Shown here: positions 20,807 through 30,793 of the stretch, in pieces
Layout of the letters: each line of letters starts with the position of its first letter
Numbering within the stretch: position 1 is the first letter of the stretch
DNA from: Flavobacteriaceae bacterium
GTDB lineage: Bacteria > Bacteroidota > Bacteroidia > Flavobacteriales > Flavobacteriaceae
DNA: 64,000 bases
Direction of reading: 5' to 3'
Assembly (NCBI GenBank): GCA_016744415.1
Contig: JADGEL010000002.1
Span: 62,001 to 126,000 of the forward strand
Program-made: the position numbers and the translations under genes
Notes under the pieces: generated by a model
The model's database searches: none
Told to the model about the DNA's origin: nothing
Seen by the model: only the letters and a program-made list of their open reading frames with translations

Positions 20807-21622
20807 TTATTTTGTTTTCCATTTATTTACAAAATCCACAATCTCTTTTTCTGAATAAAAGTGAGTTAGAAATTGGGTTGAATATATTTCATTGAGTCTG
20901 TTTTCTGACAAATTAAACTCATCTTTAATTTTTTTATATAGATCGGCTCCTTCTTTTTCTAGAGAAACGTTTCGGATATTATTTTTTATATTTTTAACTC
21001 CTAAAAACAAGTCAGTTGCTTCATCAAATACTTTATTTAACATTTCAAGTTTTAAACAAAGTATATCACATTCTTTAAAATTATAAATTGAATACCCTTT
21101 TTGTTTATCAAATGGCATATCCAAAATATTTATTCCTGTATATTCTTTAAATTCAGTATCAAACCAAGTTTCAGTCTGATTAAATTTACTTTCAGATAAA
21201 TAATTTTGAACATCTATCTCTTTTAATTCATCAATTTTATTAATTTCAAAAATTGTTTTCCAATTTTGGAATATATCAGAAACATCTCTTGCAATCGGAT
21301 CTCTAACCAATGTAATAATTTTAACCTTTTTATTTGGGTTTTGACTCAGTGTTTTGGAAACAATTTGAGCTTTACCTATATTACTTAACCATTTTCCCGA
21401 TTCCCTAAATGACTTTAACCAAGTCTCACTCAAAAAATGAACATGAAGCACGCTAGTATTTGGCATGCAGTTTTTTAAATTATAATAAACCGTTGACGAC
21501 CCAACTTTGCCACCAGTATAAATTAAAACACAAATATTCCTCGTCCTCCAATAATTAGTACTTAAAAATAATCTTGTTTTACTAACAACTCTCCTGAAAA
21601 GTTTAATTACTCTTATCATCAA
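20807..21622 (-). CDS. Putative capsular polysaccharide synthesis / sulfotransferase-like protein
   Basis: CVLIYTGGKVGSSTVYYNLKNCMP...VLHVHFLSETW...KVKIITLVRDPIARDVSDIFQNW: P-loop-like sulfotransferase fold with 3'-PSB-like VRDPIAR. Confidence 0.65.
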   Translation of the reverse strand: MMIRVIKLFRRVVSKTRLFLSTNYWRTRNICVLIYTGGKVGSSTVYYNLKNCMPNTSVLHVHFLSETWLKSFRESGKWLSNIGKAQIVSKTLSQNPNKKVKIITLVRDPIARDVSDIFQNWKTIFEINKIDELKEIDVQNYLSESKFNQTETWFDTEFKEYTGINILDMPFDKQKGYSIYNFKECDILCLKLEMLNKVFDEATDLFLGVKNIKNNIRNVSLEKEGADLYKKIKDEFNLSENRLNEIYSTQFLTHFYSEKEIVDFVNKWKTK

Positions 21623-21629
21623 TTAGTAT

Positions 21630-22508
21630 TTATAATACAAAAGTCTGTTTGTTTCTATCAAAACCTATTACAGGAGGAAACTCATAATGTTTTTTATATA
21701 TCTTCTCTAACTTAAAATTAGATAGATATGAGAGGTACTTATTTTTTAGGCTTAATTTTTTATAAAATTCTATTTTTTTCAGAATCTTTCTTTCTTTAGA
21801 AGATAAATTACACGATACTTCGTGGTCAATTAATTTAAGCACTTCATCATTATAATCATCAAAATGCTCGAGAGAAATTTGATTTTTTGACCTCATTCTA
21901 AACCCTCCTAATAATGCATGTGTAACAAACAATTTATCATGCCTAAAAAAACGTAGCCACAATTCAAAATCACCCGCATATTTTAATGCTACATCTATTT
22001 TCTTTCCTGCTTTTTCCCATAAACCTCTTCTCCAAAATATCGATTCTTGCTGAATCCATTTATAATCTCTAGTATAATAATTATATTTTGACCACCTTTT
22101 AAATGGACCTACTGAAATAGTTCGTCCTTGTTCATCATAACAAGATGGAATACCTTGTAACCAATTTATTTTTTTGTATTTTGAAAAAAATTCTGAAACA
22201 ATAAAAAATGCCTTTTCCGCATACATGTCGTCAGAATTTATCCATGCCATAATTTCACCTGTAGATTTATCAAACCCCTTTTGTATGGCATCATACAAAC
22301 CGTTATCCGGCTCAGAAACCCAATAAGATAGCTTAGCTTCATATCTTTTAATAATATCTATTGAACCATCTGTACTACCTCCATCAATAATAATATATTC
22401 TAAATTAGGATAGTTTTGATTTAAAACAGACAAAATAGTTTGCTCTAAATATTTTACACCATTATAATTTGGTGTTATGATTGAAATTTTTGGATAATTA
22501 TTTTGCAT
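21630..22508 (-). CDS. Glycosyltransferase family 2
   Basis: ISIITPNYNGVKYLEQTILSVLNQNYPNLEYIIIDGGSTDGSIDIIKRYE...YWVSEPDNGLYDAIQKG; IMAWINSDDMY. Confidence 0.93.
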   Translation of the reverse strand: MQNNYPKISIITPNYNGVKYLEQTILSVLNQNYPNLEYIIIDGGSTDGSIDIIKRYEAKLSYWVSEPDNGLYDAIQKGFDKSTGEIMAWINSDDMYAEKAFFIVSEFFSKYKKINWLQGIPSCYDEQGRTISVGPFKRWSKYNYYTRDYKWIQQESIFWRRGLWEKAGKKIDVALKYAGDFELWLRFFRHDKLFVTHALLGGFRMRSKNQISLEHFDDYNDEVLKLIDHEVSCNLSSKERKILKKIEFYKKLSLKNKYLSYLSNFKLEKIYKKHYEFPPVIGFDRNKQTFVL

Positions 22509-22523
22509 TACATTTTGTTTCGA

Positions 22524-23480
22524 CTAATAAAAATGTTTTGAAACTCTAATTTTATAATAATACTTTTTCAACAAGTTAACCAAATCTTTACTAAAGCTAT
22601 CGCTTTTAATGTTACACCTATTCAAATGCATAAAATATTTGAAAGAAACTGTTTCACAAGGTTTATTATCAAAATTGTAATTTCCATATTCTTTTAAAAA
22701 AGGGCTACCAAAATAGTTAACATAACCATTCAGAAAGTCTTCAAAATTTTCTATTTTATTTTTCAACTCTTGTCTATCCTTTAACCTGTTAGCTCCATCA
22801 CTATTTGAATTTTGATATGGATCACCATACTTTCCTTTATATTTCTGGTTCATACTTGTATCAAGAATTGATTCATCATATTCTATTCCAATCCACTCAT
22901 ATAAATTTTTAATCTTATTTGTAGTATCACTAACTAAATCTTCATATTTTAATGAATAAACATTCGTGTTATTTTCTTGTTCAATACAAAAGGAATGCAT
23001 TTTTTTTGGAGCAATTAGCAAATCTCTTTTATAGTCATACATTTTTTCTAAGGATGTAATACCCCATGTCTTAATCATAGATTTCAAAACATTTATAGGA
23101 TTTCTTTTTAGAATAATTATTTTACTTTTAGGAAATAATACAACTATTTCATCTAATATTTCCCAATAACGAGGTGTCTTATCAATAACAAAATTATAAT
23201 CTTTAAACATCGGTTCATATAAACTTAATAAAAACTGTTTCTGATTTTCTTTGAAATTGAAATCTGAATATTTATTCTGATAATGTTTATATGCATTTAC
23301 CGTCAATCTAATATCAAACGTGGCTTGCAATAATTCTGGTTTTAATTGATTTGCAAAATTTAAAAGAATCCATGGTTCACTACACGTGTTCGTTTCAACA
23401 TTATTTGAAAGCAAATTTTGCAAATAAGTTGAACCACTTCTAGGTTGTGAGATTATAAATATGAGGTTTTCTTCTTTCAT
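22524..23480 (-). CDS. Sulfotransferase family protein
   Basis: IFIISQPRSGSTYLQNLLSNN (5'-PSB), KSKIIILKRNPINVLKSMIKTW (3'-PB), YSLKYEDLVSD. Confidence 0.85.
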   Translation of the reverse strand: MKEENLIFIISQPRSGSTYLQNLLSNNVETNTCSEPWILLNFANQLKPELLQATFDIRLTVNAYKHYQNKYSDFNFKENQKQFLLSLYEPMFKDYNFVIDKTPRYWEILDEIVVLFPKSKIIILKRNPINVLKSMIKTWGITSLEKMYDYKRDLLIAPKKMHSFCIEQENNTNVYSLKYEDLVSDTTNKIKNLYEWIGIEYDESILDTSMNQKYKGKYGDPYQNSNSDGANRLKDRQELKNKIENFEDFLNGYVNYFGSPFLKEYGNYNFDNKPCETVSFKYFMHLNRCNIKSDSFSKDLVNLLKKYYYKIRVSKHFY

Positions 23481-24523
23481 TTAAACAATAATTTCCCTTT
23501 TACTTTACTACTAATCAATTTACCATAAAATAACAAAATCAACTTTGTTTGTGGTAATGTTCTAAAAATTGATAATTTTCTTTCAAAAAGGTTATACCAT
23601 AACAAACTAATAAATGATTTAAAAGATGCAGGTAAATTTGAGAAAATTATTTTATAAAATCTTGTAACAGTATTTACAGCTTCTTTATGATATTCAAATC
23701 CATAATGTTTATCTGCGAAATCCCAAATCTCAATATAGTTTTTAAAATGCTCCACCCTAAATGCTTTCAATCCCAATTCTTTCAATCCAGACTTAGATAA
23801 CCCGTCTGATCCTTGTCTATAAACAGCCATTTCTTCTTTAAGGAAATAAAATTTACCATGCTTCCCTAATAAAAATGATAATGAAATATCTGCAAATGAT
23901 ACATTACTAAACCAATTAGGCAGAAAATCACCTGCAACAATATTTCTGAACATCACGGTTCTAGCCTTAATTCTCATTTCATTTTTGAAAATATCTTTAA
24001 CTTCTCCAATAATTTTTTCTTGATATCCAAATCCGTATGTCATTGGGGACTTTTTTTCCTTCCATTTGTTATTTTCAAATATTGCATTTTTTTGCCAATG
24101 ATGGGTTGCAACTATTTCTGGATTAATTTCAAGTATATTATACTGAAGTTGAAGTTTATTTGAATTTATCCAATAATCATCACCATCACAAAGTGCAATA
24201 TATTTACCTTTTGCAGCATTCAAGTTCGCTATAAAATTATACCTACTTGTTTTTCTCCCTTTATGATAAATTTTATTCTTTTCATCACGAAGAAATAACC
24301 TAATCTTATCTTGATTTTTTCCTGCCAACTCTTTACAAATAGCCCTTGTGTCATCTGTACTATCATCTTCACCAATTATTATTTCATAGGTAAAATTAGT
24401 GATTTGATTTAAAGCATTGCGTATGCATTTTTCAATGAATTCTTCATTATTATATACTTGAATACAAACAGACACAACAGGTTGAATAGAATTAACCAGC
24501 TTATTTTCTCCTAAATATTCCAT
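23477..24523 (-). CDS. Glycosyltransferase family 2
   Basis: VSVCIQVYNNEEFIEKCIRNALNQITNFTYEIIIGEDDSTDDTRAI; IALCDGDDYW. Confidence 0.92.
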   Translation of the reverse strand: MEYLGENKLVNSIQPVVSVCIQVYNNEEFIEKCIRNALNQITNFTYEIIIGEDDSTDDTRAICKELAGKNQDKIRLFLRDEKNKIYHKGRKTSRYNFIANLNAAKGKYIALCDGDDYWINSNKLQLQYNILEINPEIVATHHWQKNAIFENNKWKEKKSPMTYGFGYQEKIIGEVKDIFKNEMRIKARTVMFRNIVAGDFLPNWFSNVSFADISLSFLLGKHGKFYFLKEEMAVYRQGSDGLSKSGLKELGLKAFRVEHFKNYIEIWDFADKHYGFEYHKEAVNTVTRFYKIIFSNLPASFKSFISLLWYNLFERKLSIFRTLPQTKLILLFYGKLISSKVKGKLLFK

Positions 24524-24524
24524 A

Positions 24525-25232
24525 TCATTTTTTCTTAGTCAATTTATAGAAAATTTGACCTCTCCAACTAGAATCAACTTCAGCACCAGTTTCATAATTA
24601 AAATACTTTTTTTCTATAATTTGAAAACCCGCCAAATTTATCAATTTATCAAATTCATTTGGTTTATGTATGTAAACTTTTGAAATTAAACCATTTGATG
24701 CTTTTAGATTATAACTTCCAACATTTTTTACTCCTAAAATATTTTTTACAATATTTAAAAACACATTTTTAAAACCATAATAATCAATATTATACCTATT
24801 ATTAATATCAATAAATAATACACCATTGTTGCTCATTAAAGAATGTATTTTAATTAAAAAATTCAAGCGTTGATTTTTATCCACTAAATGACCAAATACA
24901 TTCCAAAGGCATGTAATCATGTCAAACGTAATTTTTGAATGATAATCAAAAAAATCCATGTTAACTAACTCTAAATCAAGATTTTTTTTAAATCTAGCTC
25001 TTTCTATCATATGTTTACTTTCGTCAATTAACACTACTTTATCTGGTTTAATCACTTCAACAATTCTAAGGCTTCTAGTTGCATCACCACAAGCAATATC
25101 AAGATAACTTTTTATATTATCTGTTTTACAAATTTCTCTCTCCACAGCCCTTAAATACAAATCTTTATCAATTAAAAAATTATTATAATTAGACGCTATG
25201 TCATTGTAATATTCCTCACTATTGATATCCAT
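24525..25232 (-). CDS. Class I SAM-dependent methyltransferase
   Basis: IKSYLDIACGDATRSLRIVE; MITCLWNVFGHL. Confidence 0.82.
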   Translation of the reverse strand: MDINSEEYYNDIASNYNNFLIDKDLYLRAVEREICKTDNIKSYLDIACGDATRSLRIVEVIKPDKVVLIDESKHMIERARFKKNLDLELVNMDFFDYHSKITFDMITCLWNVFGHLVDKNQRLNFLIKIHSLMSNNGVLFIDINNRYNIDYYGFKNVFLNIVKNILGVKNVGSYNLKASNGLISKVYIHKPNEFDKLINLAGFQIIEKKYFNYETGAEVDSSWRGQIFYKLTKKK

Positions 25233-26079
25233 ATTTTTTTAATAATTTTTTATTAAATTCTTCAAATATTTTTATTTGACGTTTAGTAAGATCATCAGTA
25301 TATCTTCCAATAATATTTTTATCTGGAAGTTCATTTAATTTATCCTTCCATGGCATAAAAGCTTTTGGTTCATATTCCTCAATATTGTTTATTGCCCTAT
25401 AATTCAACATCTCAGAATCATATGGAATATTCAAAAATTCAGAAATTCTTAATAATTCACTTTTGGGGTTTAATACTAAATCTTCAAACTTTATTATTAA
25501 TTTATTTTCGTTACTAATCCTACCGAGAAAAGTTTCAATTGCAATAATATTATCATTCCATCTTTTTGAAATTTCTGTAATTTCATGAGGTAACTTCGGA
25601 GCGTATAAAGATTGGATTTTTCTCCTATGCAAACGCAAAAAAGAACTGGCTACATCTCTACCATCTCTAACAATATGAATATACTTCCCTTTTGGGAAAT
25701 AATTTGGGATAGTATTTAATTTTTCTTTCCAAAGCTTATTTTTATCTCCCCAAACTTTAATATTCTTTTTATTATGTTGCAATCCATAAAATAGGTAAAT
25801 AGATTGAATTAAATCTGAATAGGTTTTACAGTTCATTTTCATTAAATATTCCTTTAATTCTTGATAAGGAACCTTCCATGTTTCAAATTTAGTCGAAGCA
25901 AACAAATCAATTAAAAATTGATCAAGCCCTTCTTTTTCATTCCAATTACAATAAGTTTGCTCAAGCCATAAAAAAAAATGACTTTCAGGTGGAATAATTA
26001 TATTTTTATGACAAGTCAACATAAGTCTCAACAATGAAGTTCCTGAACGTGGGTTTCCAATAATAAATAGCTGGGTCAT
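25219..26079 (-). CDS. Sulfotransferase family protein
   Basis: LFIIGNPRSGTSLLRLMLTCH (5'-PSB), GKYIHIVRDGRDVASSFLRLH (3'-PB), LIIKFEDLVLNP. Confidence 0.9.
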   Translation of the reverse strand: MTQLFIIGNPRSGTSLLRLMLTCHKNIIIPPESHFFLWLEQTYCNWNEKEGLDQFLIDLFASTKFETWKVPYQELKEYLMKMNCKTYSDLIQSIYLFYGLQHNKKNIKVWGDKNKLWKEKLNTIPNYFPKGKYIHIVRDGRDVASSFLRLHRRKIQSLYAPKLPHEITEISKRWNDNIIAIETFLGRISNENKLIIKFEDLVLNPKSELLRISEFLNIPYDSEMLNYRAINNIEEYEPKAFMPWKDKLNELPDKNIIGRYTDDLTKRQIKIFEEFNKKLLKKYGYQ

Positions 26080-27155
26080 GCAATAACTCTTTTAACAATA
26101 TCTAAAATTAAATTTTGATTTTCAAAACTTAAATCGTGTGACAATGGAAGACACAAAATTCTAGAGGCAATATCATCAGAATGTGGAGTATCAAAAGATG
26201 AAACGTAATTTAATTTACTTAAACTGGGGTAAAAGTATCTTCTAGGAAAAATTGATTCTTTATTAAATAATTTTAAAATAATTTGTAACTGATCTTCGCT
26301 CTTAAATATTATTGGAAAATAACAATAGTTCCAATTTGTTCCTTCTCTAATTTTTAAGACTTTAAGATTTGTGAATTCTTCTATATTCATATTATAATAA
26401 TCAACAACTCTTTTTCTACCTTGTATAATTGTTTTCATATATGGCAATACAGATAAACCCATAGCAGCTTGCAATTCAGACATTTTAGCATTAATTCCAA
26501 CCCTACTAAATTCCCCAGGTTCTTTATGACCAAAATTATGGCTATCAAAAAGTATTTCATTTAATGAATCATCATTAGCCATCATACACCCTCCTTCACC
26601 AGTATGAAACAATTTAGTTGCATGAAAACTACAAGTGCTTATATCTCCATAATTAAAAATAGAATGCTTTTTATACTTTACCCCAAAACAATGAGCAGCA
26701 TCATAAATTACTTTCAGATTGTGTTTTTTTGCAATAATTTCTATTTCTTCTACGGCGCAAGGGTTACCAAAGACATGAGTAGCTAATATGGCTGTAGTTT
26801 TAAGAGTAATCGCTGCTTCAATTTTGGTTTCATCTATAGTTAAATATTCTGGATGAATGTCAACAAAAACAGGAGAGCACCCTTCCCATACAATACTAGA
26901 AGTTGAAGCTACATAAGAGAACGGAGTGGTTATAATTTCACCTGTCAAACCCAGAGATTTAATCGCTATTTGTAAAGGTAAAGTACCATTGGTCGTTGCT
27001 ATAATATTTGGAACACCTAAATATTTTTTTAATTTCTCTTCTAATTCTTGTACCAAAGGTCCTCTATTGGTCATCCAATTTTTATCCCAAGACTTTTTAA
27101 GAATAGCATTGTATTCATCTTGTGGTGGTAAAAATGTTTTAGTAACGTTAATCAT
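26076..27155 (-). CDS. DegT/DnrJ/EryC1/StrS family PLP aminotransferase
   Basis: TNRGPLVQELEEKLKKYLGVPNIIATTNGTLPLQIAIKSLG; SFHATKLFHTGEGGCM (PLP lysine). Confidence 0.93.
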   Translation of the reverse strand: MINVTKTFLPPQDEYNAILKKSWDKNWMTNRGPLVQELEEKLKKYLGVPNIIATTNGTLPLQIAIKSLGLTGEIITTPFSYVASTSSIVWEGCSPVFVDIHPEYLTIDETKIEAAITLKTTAILATHVFGNPCAVEEIEIIAKKHNLKVIYDAAHCFGVKYKKHSIFNYGDISTCSFHATKLFHTGEGGCMMANDDSLNEILFDSHNFGHKEPGEFSRVGINAKMSELQAAMGLSVLPYMKTIIQGRKRVVDYYNMNIEEFTNLKVLKIREGTNWNYCYFPIIFKSEDQLQIILKLFNKESIFPRRYFYPSLSKLNYVSSFDTPHSDDIASRILCLPLSHDLSFENQNLILDIVKRVIA

Positions 27156-27170
27156 TATAAAATAACAAGG

Positions 27171-28376
27171 TTAAACATAATTATAAGTTGTTTTTAATAA
27201 AAATGGTTGCCAATTTTCATCATTATGAATTATTTGAAAGGATAATACATTATTAACTCGGAGTAATGGTTCCAAACTTGTAGGTTTTAATGCGGCTATA
27301 CTAATAGAATAAATTCCTTTTGATAATTGTACATTTTCATGGGTAACAAAAAATTCAATTTCATTTTGAGATCCACTAATCATATATTCCTTGTTATTCC
27401 TTTCTAATAATGCAACAGGTCTTTGCTCTTTATCCATTACAATAATATTAAACAAAGGAGAATTCATAGGTTGCTTTATTTTAAACTTAAAATAAAATTT
27501 AAGGCTACTATCCCAATTCAACTCTTTTATTCTTACATTCGTTTTAGCATCAATCATATCAACTTTTTGCAACTCTATACTACCATCATCAAATACCACA
27601 TTACTTTCATTTTGTGCAAAACGTTTATAATATTTATCTATTGCGGCAGCAACACCTTTACCCTGTAATTTAGAGACACCATTTTCCATTAATATTATCT
27701 TGTTACATATACGTGATATCATTGGCATATTATGCGATACAAAAACAATCGCTGTATTTGGCAAAATGGTATCTATAGTTTTAAAACATTTTAATACAAA
27801 GCCTAAATCCCCTACCGCCAAAACCTCATCAATAATCAAAACATCTGGTTCCATTTGTGCAGCTACTGCAAAACCTAAGCGCACCTTCATCCCACTACTA
27901 TAATTTTGTACAGGCATATCTATAAACTCCCGTATTTCTGCAAAGTCAATAATCTCTTCAACTTTGGCATCGATTTCTGCTTTAGTAAAACCTAAAACTG
28001 CACCATTGTTATAAATATTTTCTCTACCACTTAATATTGGGTTAAAACCAGCTCCGAGTTCTATCAATGCTCCTACTCTTCCTTTTATGGTAACTTTACC
28101 TTCATCTGGGTTTATAAGTCCATTCAATATTTTTAAAAGTGTAGATTTTCCTGCGCCGTTATGACCAATTAAACCTAAACATTCGCCACGTCGTAATTCG
28201 AAATTAATATCTTTTACTGCCCAGAACTCTTTGGGGCGTAAACCTTGTTGTTTAGATTTCCCCAACACATTCGAAGTTAAATCTTTGACTCCATACCACA
28301 AGCTTGTCTTTAAGTCTTTACAAAACTTTTTTGAAAGCCCTTCTACTTTTACTAATATGTCGCTTTGGTTGTTCAC
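27171..28376 (-). CDS. wzt: Polysaccharide ABC exporter ATP-binding protein with Wzt-type C-terminal domain
   Basis: GLIGHNGAGKSTLLKILNGLINPDEG Walker A, YSSGMKVRLGFAVAA signature, VLIIDEVLAVGD Walker B, plus about 150 aa C-terminal beta-rich extension. Confidence 0.92.
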   Translation of the reverse strand: MNNQSDILVKVEGLSKKFCKDLKTSLWYGVKDLTSNVLGKSKQQGLRPKEFWAVKDINFELRRGECLGLIGHNGAGKSTLLKILNGLINPDEGKVTIKGRVGALIELGAGFNPILSGRENIYNNGAVLGFTKAEIDAKVEEIIDFAEIREFIDMPVQNYSSGMKVRLGFAVAAQMEPDVLIIDEVLAVGDLGFVLKCFKTIDTILPNTAIVFVSHNMPMISRICNKIILMENGVSKLQGKGVAAAIDKYYKRFAQNESNVVFDDGSIELQKVDMIDAKTNVRIKELNWDSSLKFYFKFKIKQPMNSPLFNIIVMDKEQRPVALLERNNKEYMISGSQNEIEFFVTHENVQLSKGIYSISIAALKPTSLEPLLRVNNVLSFQIIHNDENWQPFLLKTTYNYV

Positions 28377-28394
28377 TTAATTATTTATTCATTT

Positions 28395-28585
28395 CTATTT
28401 TGAAATCGCTTCACGCTGTTCGCGAAGACGTCATTGCGAGCATAGCGTGGTAACCTTTATTAAACTTACTTCTTCACTTCTTGAGATCGCTACGGCTTTC
28501 GTTCCTCACTCCTCGCTAAGGCGTATCATTTTATTTTCACTTCTAACTTCTAATCTCTCACTTCTAAAATCTACCTTCATTAGGC
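28395..28585. repeat. Degenerate interspersed inverted-repeat (REP/MITE-like) element
   Basis: GC-rich islands GAAGACGTCATTGCGAGCATAGCGTGGTAACC (about 28424-28454) and TTGAGATCGCTACGGCTTTCGTTCCTCACTCCTCGCTAAGGCGTA (28481-28525) are imperfect reverse complements; followed by a CTTCTAACTTCTAATCTCTCACTTCTAAAATCT pyrimidine tail. Confidence 0.55.
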
Positions 28586-29425
28586 ACTCATTCGTTCTAC
28601 TAGTATTGGTATTGAAATTCTATAAAACAACAACCCTAAAAAGAATAATGGAATACATACTAAAACAATTCCTAAATAATAGGTGATATATTCTGGTGTA
28701 GCTCCTGTTATAAAATCTCTTGCTGTTAAAATTAATGGTGTAAATGGGTTCAATTCCATCAATTGTTTCATAATCCCTTCTTTGGGTATTGCATAGACTA
28801 CTGGCGTTACATACATCAATAGGCTTAATCCCATAGAAATTATTTTTGCAATGTCTTTATAGAGCATCCCAATTGGTGTAATAAATAATCCTATTGTCGT
28901 TCCAAATAAAATTGCTCCAGTTATTGCCAATGGAAACAGTAATAATGACCAATGAAAACCAACACCATACAGAAAGACAAATACTAATAATATTATTATT
29001 TTAATAAGGCTATTAAATAGCAGCTTATAAATTCCAGAAATGATTAAAGCTTCTTTCGGAAAATTAATTTTAGATAAAATCCCTCTTGCAGCATTAGTAC
29101 TTGCTGTTGGAGAATTAATAGCCTCTACAATAATGGACCATATCAAGGTGCCAGAAAAAGCATACACAGGATACGGGATTCCTGTATCACTTAAACGAAT
29201 TGTATCTGTGCTATTCAAAAATATCCAAACAAAGGCAGTTGTTAGTGGTGTAATAAACGCCCATAAAATTCCTAAATAAGATTGTCTGTATTGTGCTTTG
29301 ATATCACGTACCGCCAATTGTTTTGCTAAAAATCGAGAAGAATAAATATCACCCAAACTGTCTTTTAACAATTTGCCAATTCTAATATTATTTTCTTTTT
29401 GATATATGCGTGTTTCTAATTCCAT
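28580..29425 (-). CDS. wzm: Polysaccharide ABC exporter permease
   Basis: ELLVRRDIKAQYRQSYLGILW-type motif (LAVRDIKAQYRQSYLGILWAFITPL) and six hydrophobic segments; next to Wzt-like ATPase. Confidence 0.92.
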   Translation of the reverse strand: MELETRIYQKENNIRIGKLLKDSLGDIYSSRFLAKQLAVRDIKAQYRQSYLGILWAFITPLTTAFVWIFLNSTDTIRLSDTGIPYPVYAFSGTLIWSIIVEAINSPTASTNAARGILSKINFPKEALIISGIYKLLFNSLIKIIILLVFVFLYGVGFHWSLLLFPLAITGAILFGTTIGLFITPIGMLYKDIAKIISMGLSLLMYVTPVVYAIPKEGIMKQLMELNPFTPLILTARDFITGATPEYITYYLGIVLVCIPLFFLGLLFYRISIPILVERMSA

Positions 29426-29439
29426 TGGGGCTTCTAGAA

Positions 29440-30489
29440 TTAATTATTTTTTTGATATTTCTTGTAAAAATCAACAAACGCTTTAATTCCATCTTCTAGC
29501 TTTGTCTCTGGCTTAAAACCGATATACTCAAACAAACTCTCAACATTTGCGTATGTAGAAGAAACGTCTCCAGGTTGCATAGGCTTAAAAACAATCTTTC
29601 CTTTAATATCTAATTCCTTTTCTAGGGCACGTACAAAATCCATCAATGCCACAGGGCTATTATTCCCAATATTAAATAGTTGATACGGCGCTACACTTTT
29701 TGAAGGCGTAGGTTTCTTTTTATCAAACTTCGGGTTTCCTCTTTTTGGCGCTAATGGAATCAATCGTTTTACACTTTCAACAATATCATCTACATAGGTA
29801 AAATCACGACTCATTTCTCCGTTATTAAACACTTCAAACTTCTTATCTTCTAACATCGCTTTGGTAAAGATATACAAAGCCATATCTGGTCTGCCCCATG
29901 GCCCATAAACTGTAAAAAATCGTAGCCCTGTACACGGAATATTATATAAATGTGCATATGAATGTGCCATCATTTCATTAGCTTTCTTACTTGCTGCGTA
30001 CATGGCTAGTGGGTGGTCTGCAGAATTCTCTTCGTGAAAAGGAATTTCTTCACTTAAACCATATACCGAACTAGATGATGCAAATACCAAGTGACCTACC
30101 GGATAAGCTCTACAAGATTCTAATAAATTTAAAAAACCAGTAATATTGTTATCTACATATGAATGTGGGTTGATTAAAGAATACCTCACCCCTGCTTGTG
30201 CCGCCAAATTCACAACAAAATCAAAATGATTAACTTTAAACAAATCCTTTAGTTCTGATAAATTTTTTAAATCTAATTTAATATATGTGACTTCTCCTTT
30301 TAAAGGTTCATTATCTTTAATATCCGAAGTATCAATACTCAATTCTCGCAAACGAGCCAATTTTAAATTGACATCATAATAATCATTCAGATTATCGATT
30401 CCAAAAACCTCATACCCTTCAGCAACTAATTTCTTTGCCAAATGAAACCCTATAAAACCTGCTACTCCTGTTATAAGAACCTTTTTCAT
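29440..30489 (-). CDS. NAD-dependent epimerase/dehydratase, UDP-glucuronate 4-epimerase-like
   Basis: KVLITGVAGFIGFHLAKKL Rossmann, GIDNLNDYYDVNLKLARL, SSSSVYG, YAASKKANE; pattern of UDP-GlcA 4-epimerases. Confidence 0.88.
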   Translation of the reverse strand: MKKVLITGVAGFIGFHLAKKLVAEGYEVFGIDNLNDYYDVNLKLARLRELSIDTSDIKDNEPLKGEVTYIKLDLKNLSELKDLFKVNHFDFVVNLAAQAGVRYSLINPHSYVDNNITGFLNLLESCRAYPVGHLVFASSSSVYGLSEEIPFHEENSADHPLAMYAASKKANEMMAHSYAHLYNIPCTGLRFFTVYGPWGRPDMALYIFTKAMLEDKKFEVFNNGEMSRDFTYVDDIVESVKRLIPLAPKRGNPKFDKKKPTPSKSVAPYQLFNIGNNSPVALMDFVRALEKELDIKGKIVFKPMQPGDVSSTYANVESLFEYIGFKPETKLEDGIKAFVDFYKKYQKNN

Positions 30490-30793
30490 TGATTACTTTT
30501 TTTTTACTTATTTTATGTCACTTCTAAGAAAGATGAAGTTCAAACAATCCTTTTCATTTTTTCTATCTTTCATTTAAAATCAAAAGTACACAAATATAAA
30601 TTTTAATCCGCTGTTGACTTTATTATTTTGTTGAAGTTTTTAACATAGTATTGATAAGATTATTGTGATTATCATGGTAAAACTTTTTAAATTTGATGCA
30701 TAAAATTTTCACATGAAACAAGCATGTAAAATGTTTATCACCTAAGGGGATGACATAGCAAACAGCATGTGACCTTAAAAAAAATATAGACAC

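Noticed and set aside
16129-24523. Consecutive GT2 genes as a recent tandem duplication array
   Set aside because: They share only the generic GT2 N-terminal motif; C-terminal halves and lengths differ, so they look like independent family members.
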